Shown here: positions 43,865-53,755 of the stretch, piece by piece
Position numbering within the stretch: position 1 is the stretch's first letter
How the letters are laid out: every line of letters starts with the position of its first letter
DNA from: Muribaculum intestinale
GTDB lineage: Bacteria > Bacteroidota > Bacteroidia > Bacteroidales > Muribaculaceae
Assembly: GCF_002201515.1 (NCBI RefSeq)
Contig: NZ_CP021421.1
Coordinates: forward strand, 1,054,001 to 1,118,000
Direction: 5' to 3'
DNA length: 64,000 bases
Position numbers and translations under genes: made by a program
The notes under the pieces: model-generated
What the model saw: only the letters and a program-made list of their open reading frames with translations
Told to the model about the DNA's origin: nothing
The model's database searches: none

Positions 43865-46597
43865 TTAGGGCACGCGTACCAGGCGGCGGTTGTGGATATA
43901 CAGGCCGGGAGCCGACGGACGTACGTCAAGGCGCAGGCCGGTAAGCGTATACCAAGGAGAGTCCACACCCTCGTCGTCGACAACTATATCGCCTATACCC
44001 GAGGAGCCGGTGGTGGTGAATACAATCCACTGCGACGGACGGCTCTTCAGTCCGCTGCCGTCGTCGGCAATTACTCGGTAAGCATACACTGTGCCAGGGG
44101 CGAGGCCGGTCACCTCAAGCGATGTGGCGCTGCCGGCTTCCTTCGGAGCAATACCGGCGTCGTGGTATGAATATGTCTCGTCGTAGATTACCGATATGTC
44201 GTCGAGCACAACCCAGTTGACAGTGCCGGTCATGGTAAATTTCAGGCCGTAGGCATCCTTGCCGAGCACATCCTTGCCGAGAGTCACCATGAGTGCCTCC
44301 TTGTCGGTCGACTTGTAGGCGGCGGCTCGCTCGCGGTACACCTCTGTGGCATTACCGTCGCTGTCGATTGTCTCTACGATAAGGGATGCCGTTGTAAGCG
44401 AGGAGCTTGAGCTTACGAAGAATCTCACGCTGTCGATCGGGCGCTCCCATGCAGGCACGGTGAGCGAAGTGCCCTCTTTAAGAGTGATGGCCGGAGCGGA
44501 TGCGCCGTAGCGCTGAGTGTTCCATGTTGCGGTCGACACCCATCCGTCATTATTTACCTGACGTCCGGTGAAATCTTCTGTGAATGTGCGGCCTTCGACA
44601 CCCTCGCATATTGCGATTTCGACCGTATACGACTTGGCGATAGGCAGATGTTCCCACACAGCGGTGACACCATCGGCTGCGACAGCCTCGGGCTCAAGAG
44701 CGTTGACAGTATGCACCGATATGGGCAGATAGCCGGTAGTGACGGCAGTCTCGCAGTAGAAGCAATCGTTGCCAATCATCCACACAAGGCGGCATGTATA
44801 GCCTGTGCCCTCGGCAAGGGTAGTGGTGTAGGAGTTGGTGTAGACACGCTCGCTCTGCACCGGATTGCCGTCAGCGTCATATATGTACACGATATAGTAC
44901 TCGGCATCCTTCACGGGACTCCACGACAGGGTGACGGTGTTGGCCTCGACCACAGGTTCGTTGAGTACCGAGGCATTGGCCTCCACCTGGTTGCCGCCAT
45001 TTATGTTGAAATACACGTTGCCCCCTTCCGACTCGTAGATACCGTCGATTTCCACTCCGAGCTTGCGTCCGTTCCAGTCTTCTATGGTGTGGCCCATCAC
45101 ATTCATTGTGCCGGGGAAAGAGGCCGCCGAAGTAGAGGTGTGGGTGATATCGCCGCTCGCCTCCACGATGTCAACACGTGGATGAGTGCTATACTGGTTC
45201 ACACGGTTGATGGCCCAGGCTGTTGCATTGAAATCGATATGCCACATAAGCATGCCATGCCCGGGCAGATAGCTGTCCCAACCAAGCAGCTGTCGGTTTT
45301 CGAGCAGGAAGAACTCGTCGGCCGTGGATGTGCGCACGAGTTTCACGTCATTGTATCCCTCCTCGGAAGTAGCCGGCCTCAGCAGCGAGTTGCCGGTTTT
45401 TTCGGCAACAATCACCTCGGGTGTGAGCCATCCGAGAGTCCAGCGCTCGTAGGCCGAGTGGAGAGGCGGGGTGCGGGAGTCGTTGCTGTAGCTACCCTGG
45501 TCCATTATCGACCACAGGCCGGGAGTATGCTGATGGGTATATTGTACCTCGTAAAGGTCGGGGAGACCCAGCGCATGGGAGAATTCGTGGCAGAATGTGC
45601 CGATGCCGGCGATATAGTTGGAGAAACCGCGCAACTCGTTGGAGCATGTATAGTTGCCCAAAGCCACGCCGTCGTGCACTACACGGCCGCCTACCTGAGT
45701 AGAATGTGGCCACACGCATGTCTTGTCGCCGGTGTCGGCCTGGCTGAAGCCGGCATAAAAGAGATATACGTTGTCGACAACGCCATCGTTGTCAGTATCA
45801 TATATGCTAAAATCCACCTGGTCGTCGATAAGGTTGCAGGCATCCCTGATTAGAATCTGAGTGTTCTCCGCGCCTCCGTTACCGGCATAATAGGCCGAAG
45901 TCTGGGGCAATTTCACCGGGCCGTAGAGGTCGAGCTCGGGAGCATACTTGCCATTGGAGGATGCCACGAAATAGTCGCGTACCGAGCCTGTGCAGTTATA
46001 GTCGGAATACCCCTCTTCGTTGAGCATACGGTAGAATGTGTCGTAGGGGTCCTGAATAGTGAACTCCTTGTCGGCAAACTCTATAAGAACGACCAGCAGT
46101 CGTGGCTTGCCGAGCGAGGGTGTGGTAGGATGACATGCCTCGCGGTGATGGTCGATGTCGTCAACCGGAGGTATTATCCCGGTGGCGGGGCCCTCGATGC
46201 GGCTTATGCGCTGCACATCCCTTGCCCGGTTCAGCTCGCTGATTCGGGCACCGACCACGGCCTCGCGGTCGATACTCCTGAGCATGGCATTGTCAGCGGC
46301 ACCGCGCATCTCTACATCGACTGCGCGGCAATCGGTCGACACGATATTGCCGGAGACATCCTTTTTTGCATAATTATAGAATCCCGAGGCATCCTGCATG
46401 AGCAGATAGCCATCAGTGGTGGTGACGAAACTGCCATGTTCGTCGCCGTGAAGGCGCACGGTCAGTTCAGTTCCGTCGGGCAGTGTTTTAGTTATAGGAT
46501 AGGGAGTGGCAGGTACGGCGGCCATATCTATCGCCGACATGGACACAATGCATAGCGCTGAAATACCTTTCACCAGACTTTTTATGGAAATATTCAT
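43865..46597 (-). CDS. Secreted M6-family metalloprotease
   Basis: 910 residues. A signal peptide (1 to about 27), a propeptide-like section, then the immune-inhibitor-A-type catalytic domain with zinc motif H-E-F-S-H at 337-341 followed by A-L-G-L-P-D, and the downstream L-W-S-I-M-D Met-turn near 369-374. Fibronectin-III-like domains (about 550-720), a jelly-roll domain (about 650-840) and a C-terminal tail W-Y-T-L-T-G-L-R...R-V-P follow; the tail is of the type shared with the pectin enzymes. It should degrade extracellular proteins. The promoter lies at 46633-46662. It is the first gene of the leftward cluster and an unusual partner for a cell-division gene. Confidence 0.85.
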   Translation of the reverse strand: MNISIKSLVKGISALCIVSMSAIDMAAVPATPYPITKTLPDGTELTVRLHGDEHGSFVTTTDGYLLMQDASGFYNYAKKDVSGNIVSTDCRAVDVEMRGAADNAMLRSIDREAVVGARISELNRARDVQRISRIEGPATGIIPPVDDIDHHREACHPTTPSLGKPRLLVVLIEFADKEFTIQDPYDTFYRMLNEEGYSDYNCTGSVRDYFVASSNGKYAPELDLYGPVKLPQTSAYYAGNGGAENTQILIRDACNLIDDQVDFSIYDTDNDGVVDNVYLFYAGFSQADTGDKTCVWPHSTQVGGRVVHDGVALGNYTCSNELRGFSNYIAGIGTFCHEFSHALGLPDLYEVQYTHQHTPGLWSIMDQGSYSNDSRTPPLHSAYERWTLGWLTPEVIVAEKTGNSLLRPATSEEGYNDVKLVRTSTADEFFLLENRQLLGWDSYLPGHGMLMWHIDFNATAWAINRVNQYSTHPRVDIVEASGDITHTSTSAASFPGTMNVMGHTIEDWNGRKLGVEIDGIYESEGGNVYFNINGGNQVEANASVLNEPVVEANTVTLSWSPVKDAEYYIVYIYDADGNPVQSERVYTNSYTTTLAEGTGYTCRLVWMIGNDCFYCETAVTTGYLPISVHTVNALEPEAVAADGVTAVWEHLPIAKSYTVEIAICEGVEGRTFTEDFTGRQVNNDGWVSTATWNTQRYGASAPAITLKEGTSLTVPAWERPIDSVRFFVSSSSSLTTASLIVETIDSDGNATEVYRERAAAYKSTDKEALMVTLGKDVLGKDAYGLKFTMTGTVNWVVLDDISVIYDETYSYHDAGIAPKEAGSATSLEVTGLAPGTVYAYRVIADDGSGLKSRPSQWIVFTTTGSSGIGDIVVDDEGVDSPWYTLTGLRLDVRPSAPGLYIHNRRLVRVP

Positions 46598-46632
46598 TGC
46601 GGATAATGATTACATACTTATTGTACCGGATG

Positions 46633-46662
46633 CAAAATTAATGAATTTAAGGGAGTCGGAAA
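46633..46662 (-). promoter_or_regulatory. Promoter of the M6 protease gene and envelope cluster
   Basis: On the minus strand: TTTC (46662-46659), 18 bases, TAATTTTG (46640-46633), then about 35 bases to the ATG at 46597. Good -7 and fair -33 match to the Bacteroidetes consensus. Confidence 0.55.
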
Positions 46663-47098
46663 GCCGAGCATATGCAAAAATATGCAAAATGACATAGCTA
46701 TCATGTTGATTGATATGAATATTAGGGTGGGAAAATGCAAAAATATGTTTTAAAACACAAAAATACGTACTATAGATTTTCCGTACATCTGCGGCATTAA
46801 TAGTGGAGAGCCGTTAAAAATGGCCGTATCCACTGCCTTTTTTAACAACGTCCCTTTAACCAACAATCAATCATGATGACCAACCATCCACTTTCATCAG
46901 GCCTGACAGCGGCAACACATAAAGCGGTTGCCGGCTGCCACAGATATCTCCGCAGCGCGCCATGCACGGAGAGGGCCGGCATATCCTGCGGATTCCATCA
47001 CCATATCATACACGACGGAACCCACCTGAGCGATGCTCCATACAGAGGGGAGAGTAAAATATTGTATTAAGGTAAAAACGATTGTAAACAGGTAAAAT
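46663..47098. other. Intergenic region upstream of the sigma factor
   Basis: Together with the promoter and hairpin on either side this covers 593 bases between divergent genes. A 65-codon plus-strand frame at 46873-47070 has no signature of a real protein. The region could carry a leader RNA, since a strong terminator follows at 47099. Confidence 0.4.
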
Positions 47099-47141
47099 GG
47101 CCGGGGAGAACAATCTCCCGGTTCTGCCCCGGCCTTTTTTT
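47099..47141 (+). terminator. Strong terminator or attenuator ahead of the ECF sigma gene
   Basis: GGCCGGGG (47099-47106) pairs with CCCCGGCC (47127-47134) and an inner AGAAC/GTTCT pair extends the stem; seven T follow. It lies only 50 bases before the sigma-factor ATG, so it either ends an upstream plus-strand transcript or controls read-through into the operon. Confidence 0.8.
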
Positions 47142-47190
47142 GAGAATGTCTCCAACCTGAATGCCAAACCCCGCCTGAGAGCACCCCGCA

Positions 47191-47763
47191 ATGACAACCA
47201 TCGAAAAACCAGGCAACCTGCTGCACCGGATAAGCCAAGGCGACGAGCGCGCTTTCGATCAGTTTATGGGCCAATGGACATCAAAACTTTACCACTACGC
47301 GATGACCATGCTCAGATCAAAGGAGAGCGTAGAGGAGGTGGTCAGCGATGTATTCCTACAGGTATGGAAGTCGCGGGAAAAACTGGCTGAGGTTGAATAC
47401 ATGGGTCAGTGGCTGCGCACAATCACTTACTGCAAGGTTGTGAACAAGCTGCGCTACGAATCGGGAAAGCCGACATTTGTATCGCTCGACGATATAGACA
47501 CGTTCGTGATTCCTCCCGTCGAGGCTCCCGACGAAAGCATCCTGAGCCACGAACAGCAGGAAGAGGTCAACAAGGCACTGGAGACACTGCCCCCGAAGTG
47601 CAAACATGTATTCTTTCTGGCAAAAATCGAAAGGATGCCTTACAAACAGATAGCCACGATGCTCAACATATCACTGTCGACGGTCAACTACCATGTAGGA
47701 TACGCCATGGAGTACCTTCGCAACCGATTAATCCATAAAACCGACAATGAACAGCAACAATGA
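47191..47763 (+). CDS. ECF RNA polymerase sigma factor
   Basis: 190 residues with sigma region 2 (about 15-90, including S-D-V-F-L-Q-V-W near 53-60) and region 4 (about 125-180, with P-Y-K-Q-I-A-T-M-L near 154-162 and S-T-V-N-Y-H near 167-172). Group of extracytoplasmic sigma factors that serve SusC/D-type systems, activated by release from a FecR-like anti-sigma factor. The next gene, that anti-sigma factor, overlaps by 17 bases, so translation is coupled. It most likely directs transcription of the susC operon beginning at 48771. Confidence 0.9.
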   Translation: MTTIEKPGNLLHRISQGDERAFDQFMGQWTSKLYHYAMTMLRSKESVEEVVSDVFLQVWKSREKLAEVEYMGQWLRTITYCKVVNKLRYESGKPTFVSLDDIDTFVIPPVEAPDESILSHEQQEEVNKALETLPPKCKHVFFLAKIERMPYKQIATMLNISLSTVNYHVGYAMEYLRNRLIHKTDNEQQQ

Positions 47764-48709
47764 CATAGAAAATACCCGGAAAGTCTCGGCCCGGAAATGG
47801 GACGAACTGCTCGACAGGTACTTCTCAAGCGTGATTCTCCCTAAGGTCGACACCGAGAGGGTGATGACGCTGACGCGCCTGAAGATACTCCATGAGCGCA
47901 TGTCGCGCTCGCGGAGTATGTGGCGCATGATATCGCTGTGCTCCGTGGCGGCATGCTTCGCAATAGTGGTAGCCATGACGGTGGCTTACAGAGAGGAGAA
48001 GGGTGTCGCCGCCTCATCGGTCATCCTTGCCGACGGCACCGCGTCAGACGATACAGGCTTAGATGATTACAACGAGCTGAACGTGCCGGCCGGTCAGCGC
48101 ATGACACTGATGCTCGCCGACGGCACCAGGCTGATGGCCAACTCGCGCTCGCAAGTGAGATACCCCTCGCGGTTTGACGGCGACACGCGCCGCATATGGG
48201 CCTCGGGCGAGGTGTATCTGGAGGTAGCCAAGGATGCCGACCGTCCGTTTGTCATGTCGGGCGACGGGTTCGATGTGACGGTACTCGGCACCACCTTCTG
48301 CGTCAGCAGCTACCATCCCGGCAAAGCGAGCATCGTGCTGGTAGAGGGGAGCGTGGCCGTGACCACCGATACCCACGAATGCATACGCATGCGTCCGAGC
48401 CAGAAAGTGGATATAGCCGAAGGCTCTGTCGACGGGATATCGGTTGTCGACACCTCATTCTATACCTGCTGGACCAAGGGCGCCATAATGCTCAAGGACC
48501 AGACACTCGGCGAGGTGGCCGAGCGGCTAAGCATATATTACGATGTGGATATCGAGACCGACCCGACCCTATACAACCGCCGCCTGTACGGTCACCTCGA
48601 CCTCAAGGAGGATATCGGCGAGGTGCTGTCGGTACTGTGCTCCACCATATCAATGGATGCCGACAAGGCAAGCGACGACAGCCGCCGTTACCGACTGACT
48701 GCCAGATAG
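47747..48709 (+). CDS. FecR-family anti-sigma factor
   Basis: 320 residues. A short cytoplasmic sigma-binding part (1-60), one membrane span (61-81), the periplasmic FecR domain (about 105-210, with P-A-G-Q-R-M-T-L-M-L-A-D-G-T near 106-119 and S-G-E-V-Y-L-E-V near 147-154), and a C-terminal DUF4974 domain (about 245-318) that resembles an STN domain and would contact the N-terminal domain of SusC. It holds the sigma factor inactive until the substrate-loaded SusC signals. The 17-base overlap with the sigma gene is usual for the pair. Confidence 0.88.
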   Translation: MNSNNDIENTRKVSARKWDELLDRYFSSVILPKVDTERVMTLTRLKILHERMSRSRSMWRMISLCSVAACFAIVVAMTVAYREEKGVAASSVILADGTASDDTGLDDYNELNVPAGQRMTLMLADGTRLMANSRSQVRYPSRFDGDTRRIWASGEVYLEVAKDADRPFVMSGDGFDVTVLGTTFCVSSYHPGKASIVLVEGSVAVTTDTHECIRMRPSQKVDIAEGSVDGISVVDTSFYTCWTKGAIMLKDQTLGEVAERLSIYYDVDIETDPTLYNRRLYGHLDLKEDIGEVLSVLCSTISMDADKASDDSRRYRLTAR

Positions 48710-48770
48710 GCATACTCCTCAACAATTTACTGAATAAATCAACTATAATAATTAACCAATCAAACTAATA

Positions 48771-51700
48771 ATGAGACATAACTTCCAAAGAGCAATGTGT
48801 ACAGGCATGCTGTGGCTCTGCGGGGCGATGGTCGCACCCTCCCTCGCAGTGGCGGCCGACTCATCCGCCACACAGGCTCAGGCAGGTACATCCTCTGTGA
48901 AGCAGAACAGCAAGTCAGTAAGCGAAGTGCTCAAGTATATCGAGACGCACAGCGACTACATGTTTGTGTATGCCGAAGGCGCCAACCGTCAGCTCGACAA
49001 ACGCATCAACATCACCCTGTCGGGCAATAATGTCGACGCCATACTCGCCGACATGTGTGCGAAGGCAAAGCTCGATTATCGCATTTTCGGACGCCAGGTG
49101 ACACTCTTCCCAAAGGGAAAGATGCCAAAAAACCTGGAGGCCACCACCATGGTCAAAGGTACGGTAGTAGATAACTCGGGTGAACCGCTCGTAGGCGCCG
49201 CCGTAGTGGTAAAGGGCGCCGGCGAAGGCACAATGACCGACCTTGACGGAAATTTCATGCTCCCTGCAAGTAAAGGACAGCAGTTGGAGATATCTTATGT
49301 AGGATTCGCCACAAAGGATGTCACCGTAGGCGACGGCCCGATGGAAATCAGGATGTCGGAATCGACCAACAATCTCGACGAGGTGGTGGTAGTGGGCTAC
49401 GGCACAATGAAGAAGAAAGACCTCACCGGCGGCCTTACCGTAGTAGGCGAGGAGGCTCTCAAGATGTCGGGCTCGGCCAACCTTATGGACCGCCTCGTGG
49501 GTCAGGTGGCCGGCTTCTCGATTACCTCAAGCGAGGCAAAACCGGGCAGCGACCAGAGTCTGCTCATCCGCGGCACCAACTCTCTGTCAGGCGGCAACTC
49601 TCCTCTGGTGGTTCTTGACGGTATACCCTATGAAGGCTCAATAGGAGATATCGACCCCAACATCGTAGAGTCCCTTACCGTACTCAAGGACGCCTCGTCG
49701 GTAGCCATCTACGGTTCGCGCGGCTCCAACGGTGTAATTCTTATCCAGACTAAAAAAGGCACGAAGAGCAACGCCAAGGTAGTCTACAAAGGCACCTTCG
49801 CCGTGGCATCGGAGATGCAGCGCATCGAGACCATGGGTCCCAACGAATACATCCAGTTCAAGCAGGATCTCGGCCGTCTGGGCACCAAGAAACTCACCGG
49901 CATCGACCTTGATCCGCTATACGGCCAGGTAATCAGCGCCAGCGAGCGTATCAACTACGCCCAGGGGATTACCCGCGACTGGCAGGACGATGTGTTCCGT
50001 ACCTCATTTCAGCACAATCACCAGCTCTCCATCTCAGGCGGCACCGACGCTACCTCATACATGGCCGCAGTTTCATACCTCGACCAGCCAGGTGTAGTGG
50101 TCAACTCCAACTACGAGCGTATCAACGTATACACTTCAATCCAGCAGGTTCTCAACAAGTGGCTCACCATCGGACTCACCGGCCAGTTTGTCAACCGTGA
50201 GACCGGCGGCAACACTCCCAATCTCGAGCACGCTATCAAGCAGGCACCCTACGGTATATTCATGGCTGACGACGGCAACTACTACGACGAGCCGATGGAC
50301 TACTCCAACCTCCCCCACCCCATGCGCAACGTAAGGGCCGACAGCAAGAATACCAGCCGTAACGTGCTCTACAACGGATTCATCGAAATCGCGCCGGTAA
50401 AGGGCCTGACGCTCAAATCGCAGTACGGCTACAACTACCGCGACAACTACACCGGCACATACTATGGGCGCAACACCGCCGATGGACAGAAAGCCGAAGG
50501 CAAAGGCTCGGTAAGCACCTCGCGCACCGTCGACTGGACCTGGGAAAACATCGTCAAGTATGACAATACATTCGGCAAGCACCATATCGATCTCACCGCC
50601 CTCTACTCCATGCAGGAGAAAAACAACAAGGGCACATCGGGCAGTGCCGAGAGCTTCATCAACGACGACATGAGCTTCTACTCGCTCGGCAACGGAGAGA
50701 AGAATATCAAGACCGGCTCAAGTTTCTGGAAAGAAACCATGATGTCGATGATGGGACGTATCAACTACATGTTCGACAGCAAGTATATGGTTACACTCAC
50801 CGGTCGTAGCGACGGCGCATCTGTATTCGGACGCAACAACAAGTATGCGTTCTTCCCCTCGGCCGCCCTCGCATGGCATATCGGCAATGAATCGTTCCTG
50901 CGCGACAACGCCCAGTGGCTCGACATGCTCAAGCTGCGCCTCTCATACGGTGCCAACGGCAACAACGCCATATCCCGCTATACAACACTCGACCGCCTTT
51001 ATACCGACGCCGGTATAAAATACGTATGGGGCGACGGCTCCTCGGCTGTCAACGCCACCTTCCTCCCCACCTCCGACGGCGTAGGCAACCCCAACCTCAA
51101 ATGGGAGACAACCTATACCGCCAACATCGGTATCGACTACTCGTTCTTCAACGGACGCATCAACGGCAGCATCGACATTTACCGCTCGCGCACCAAGGAC
51201 CTGCTGATGAAGCGCACCGTGCCCATCATGAACGGCTACAAGAACATAATGGACAATATCGGCGAGACCGAGAACAAGGGTATAGAGGCCACCCTCAACA
51301 CCATCAACATCCAGACCCAGGATTTCCAGTGGCGTACCAGCCTCAGCTTCTTCCTTAACCGCGACAAGATTGTAGAGCTGCGCGGTGACGGCAAGGATGA
51401 CATCAACAACAAATGGTTTATCGGCAAGCCCCTTTCGGTATTCTACGACTTCAATGTAATCGGCATATGGCAGGAGGGTGACGAATTCACCTACACCGAC
51501 GCCGCAGGCAACACAGTGACCCGCCAGAAAGGCGCACAGCCCGGCGACGCCAAGCTCGAGGATGTCAACGGCGACGGAGTAATCACCGACGATGACAAGA
51601 AGGTAATCGGCAGCAAGCGTCCGTCGTTCACACTGTCGATGTCCAACCAGTTCAACTACAAGCAGTTCTACGCTTCATTTATGCTTTACGGCTCGTTTGG

Positions 51701-52076
51701 CCGATGGATGTCGGACAACATCCCCGATATCTCACAGTACACCTTCAGTACTTCCAATTATATCCACGGCGTGAAGTACTGGACTCCCGAGCATCCCGAA
51801 AACACCGACGCCCCGTCGCCAGGCTATGTAAAGACGTTCAGCCACGGTTACTATAAGAAACAGAACTATCTGCAAATCAAGAACATCACCATCGGATACT
51901 CGTTCCTCAAGGAGGATGTGAAGAGATTCGGTCTCTCGGGCCTCGACATCAACGTAGGCGTAGACAACCTCCATGTCTTCTCCAACATGCGCCAGTTGCT
52001 CAACTACGACAACACCTGGTTTGCCTCCTACCCGATGCAGCGCGCATGGCGCCTCGGACTTACCGTAACATTCTAA
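48771..52076 (+). CDS. SusC/RagA-type TonB-dependent transporter with STN domain
   Basis: 1101 residues. Signal peptide (about 1-30), STN signalling domain (about 40-112, with S-V-S-E-V-L-K-Y-I near 48-56), carboxypeptidase-regulatory domain (about 125-200, with G-E-P-L-V-G-A-A-V-V near 139-148), plug (about 205-330, starting E-V-V-V-V-G-Y-G-T) and a 22-strand barrel to the C-terminal T-V-T-F. Imports oligosaccharides across the outer membrane using TonB energy, with SusD as lid. The STN domain links it to the FecR/ECF pair directly upstream, so substrate binding probably induces the operon. It is 62 bases after fecR and 13 bases before susD. Confidence 0.93.
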   Translation: MRHNFQRAMCTGMLWLCGAMVAPSLAVAADSSATQAQAGTSSVKQNSKSVSEVLKYIETHSDYMFVYAEGANRQLDKRINITLSGNNVDAILADMCAKAKLDYRIFGRQVTLFPKGKMPKNLEATTMVKGTVVDNSGEPLVGAAVVVKGAGEGTMTDLDGNFMLPASKGQQLEISYVGFATKDVTVGDGPMEIRMSESTNNLDEVVVVGYGTMKKKDLTGGLTVVGEEALKMSGSANLMDRLVGQVAGFSITSSEAKPGSDQSLLIRGTNSLSGGNSPLVVLDGIPYEGSIGDIDPNIVESLTVLKDASSVAIYGSRGSNGVILIQTKKGTKSNAKVVYKGTFAVASEMQRIETMGPNEYIQFKQDLGRLGTKKLTGIDLDPLYGQVISASERINYAQGITRDWQDDVFRTSFQHNHQLSISGGTDATSYMAAVSYLDQPGVVVNSNYERINVYTSIQQVLNKWLTIGLTGQFVNRETGGNTPNLEHAIKQAPYGIFMADDGNYYDEPMDYSNLPHPMRNVRADSKNTSRNVLYNGFIEIAPVKGLTLKSQYGYNYRDNYTGTYYGRNTADGQKAEGKGSVSTSRTVDWTWENIVKYDNTFGKHHIDLTALYSMQEKNNKGTSGSAESFINDDMSFYSLGNGEKNIKTGSSFWKETMMSMMGRINYMFDSKYMVTLTGRSDGASVFGRNNKYAFFPSAALAWHIGNESFLRDNAQWLDMLKLRLSYGANGNNAISRYTTLDRLYTDAGIKYVWGDGSSAVNATFLPTSDGVGNPNLKWETTYTANIGIDYSFFNGRINGSIDIYRSRTKDLLMKRTVPIMNGYKNIMDNIGETENKGIEATLNTINIQTQDFQWRTSLSFFLNRDKIVELRGDGKDDINNKWFIGKPLSVFYDFNVIGIWQEGDEFTYTDAAGNTVTRQKGAQPGDAKLEDVNGDGVITDDDKKVIGSKRPSFTLSMSNQFNYKQFYASFMLYGSFGRWMSDNIPDISQYTFSTSNYIHGVKYWTPEHPENTDAPSPGYVKTFSHGYYKKQNYLQIKNITIGYSFLKEDVKRFGLSGLDINVGVDNLHVFSNMRQLLNYDNTWFASYPMQRAWRLGLTVTF

Positions 52077-52089
52077 ACCGAATACCATC

Positions 52090-53733
52090 ATGAACAAGAT
52101 ACTCAAATATACATCAGTCATAGCCCTTGCAATGGCTGCCACAAGCTGCTCAGACTTCCTTGACGAAGAACTCAAGAGCTCGCTCTCTCCGGAAAACACC
52201 TTCACAAGCTCATTAGGTTTCGAAGCAGGCAGTGCAGGTCTCTACTCACTTGCCCGCTCGGAGTACAACACCTGGGGCGAGAAGGGAGCATTCATGCACA
52301 ACGGCGCATGCGCCTATGCCGTGCAGCAGATAGCCACCGACATTGTGTTCCAGAGCGGTGCCAAGGATGGCTCTCTGACCCACTACGCCAACCTGACGAT
52401 GACACCCTCCACTCTCTTCATCGAATCGTACTGGAACTGGTCGTACTCGCTTATCAACGCGGCCAATGAGATTCTCATCTACGCTAATAAAAACAACAAC
52501 TGGTCGTACCCGACCGACAAGGCGCTCTATCAGGCCGAGGCCCGCTTCTTCCGCGCCTATGGTTACCGCTCGCTCCAGTATCTCTACGGCGATGCTCCCT
52601 GGGTAGAGACCATCCAGCAGCCTTTTGTGCTCAACTTCACCCGCACTCCCCGCGCCGAGCTGCTGTCGCATATGGTCGATGACCTTAAATTTGCCGTCGA
52701 CAATCTCCCCGTGAATCCCGATGCCGTAAAGCCCGGCAAGCTCACAAAGTGGGCTGCCCTGCATCTGCTCGCAGAAGTATACCTCTGTCAGAAAGATTAT
52801 GAGAATGCCCGCAAATGCGCCCGGCAGGTAATCGACAGCGGCTACTTCTCGCTGATGAAAGAGCGCTTCGGAGCCGAGAAAGGCAAACCCGGCGACTACT
52901 TCCACGACCTCTTTGTCGAGAACAATCAGAACCGCACAAGCGGCAATCAGGAGAGCATATGGGTAATGCAGTTTGAGTACAAGACTGTAGGCGGCGGCAC
53001 ACCATCCGACGACTGGACGCGCCGCGACTGGCTCCCCCAGTACCACCAGCTTGGCTCATTCTTCAAAATCTGCTCGGAATACGGCGGCCGCGGCCTCGCA
53101 CAGATTGCCCCCTTCAAGTGGTGGATCGGCACCAAGAACACTAACGCCACTCCCGAGGCCGGCAATGTGCCCGACGGCATATTCGAGGATACCGATATCC
53201 GCAACTCGGAGTACAACTTCAAGCGCGAATGGATTGCCAACCAGGAATCTACAAAAGGACAGCGCGTACATATCACCGACAAGTACTGGCAGGACGGCTG
53301 GCTGTTCCCCGCCCCCACCAAGTTTTTCTTCGCCCACGATGATGACCTGACCCACACCGGCAGCTACCGCGACCGCATGAAGTTCCGCCTGTCGGAGACC
53401 TATCTGCTGCTTGCCGAAGCCTATCTCGGCCTCAACGATGCAGATAATGCCGCCAAGGCCGTCAATGTAGTGCGCAACCGCGCCAAGGCATCGTCGGTAA
53501 GCGCCTCACAGATGGACATGGACTTCCTGCTCGATGAGCGCATCCGCGAGCTCGTAGGCGAAGAGAGCCGCCGCTTCACACTGGTGCGCACGGGCAAATA
53601 TGTAGACCGTGTGCGCAAGTACAACGAAGTGCTCCGCAATACCGTCGACGAGCACCACGCCCTCTGGCCGGTGCCCAAGACCATCATTGACGCCAACCGC
53701 GACATTGAGTTCCCCCAGAATCCCGGATATTAA
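52090..53733 (+). CDS. SusD/RagB-type surface glycan-binding lipoprotein
   Basis: 547 residues. Lipobox with cysteine 20 (A-A-T-S-C) followed by S-D-F-L-D-E-E, an acidic start that fits the Bacteroidetes surface-export signal. The helical TPR-like body has the usual R-F-F-R-A-Y motif near 155-160, and the C-terminal R-D-R-M-K-F-R-L-S-E-T-Y-L-L-L-A-E-A block near 428-445 is diagnostic. It forms the lid of the SusC barrel and binds incoming glycan. The ligand cannot be named from sequence; the neighbouring enzymes suggest galactan or other pectin side chains. Confidence 0.92.
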   Translation: MNKILKYTSVIALAMAATSCSDFLDEELKSSLSPENTFTSSLGFEAGSAGLYSLARSEYNTWGEKGAFMHNGACAYAVQQIATDIVFQSGAKDGSLTHYANLTMTPSTLFIESYWNWSYSLINAANEILIYANKNNNWSYPTDKALYQAEARFFRAYGYRSLQYLYGDAPWVETIQQPFVLNFTRTPRAELLSHMVDDLKFAVDNLPVNPDAVKPGKLTKWAALHLLAEVYLCQKDYENARKCARQVIDSGYFSLMKERFGAEKGKPGDYFHDLFVENNQNRTSGNQESIWVMQFEYKTVGGGTPSDDWTRRDWLPQYHQLGSFFKICSEYGGRGLAQIAPFKWWIGTKNTNATPEAGNVPDGIFEDTDIRNSEYNFKREWIANQESTKGQRVHITDKYWQDGWLFPAPTKFFFAHDDDLTHTGSYRDRMKFRLSETYLLLAEAYLGLNDADNAAKAVNVVRNRAKASSVSASQMDMDFLLDERIRELVGEESRRFTLVRTGKYVDRVRKYNEVLRNTVDEHHALWPVPKTIIDANRDIEFPQNPGY

Positions 53734-53755
53734 TCATACATTCAATCGATAAAAC

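Noticed and set aside
44648..45853. 401-codon plus-strand frame
   Set aside because: Exact shadow of the M6 protease gene, which has a signal peptide and the H-E-F-S-H motif on the minus strand.
46873..47070. 65-codon frame ahead of the sigma factor
   Set aside because: No family, odd composition, no start signal; the region is better explained as leader or non-coding.
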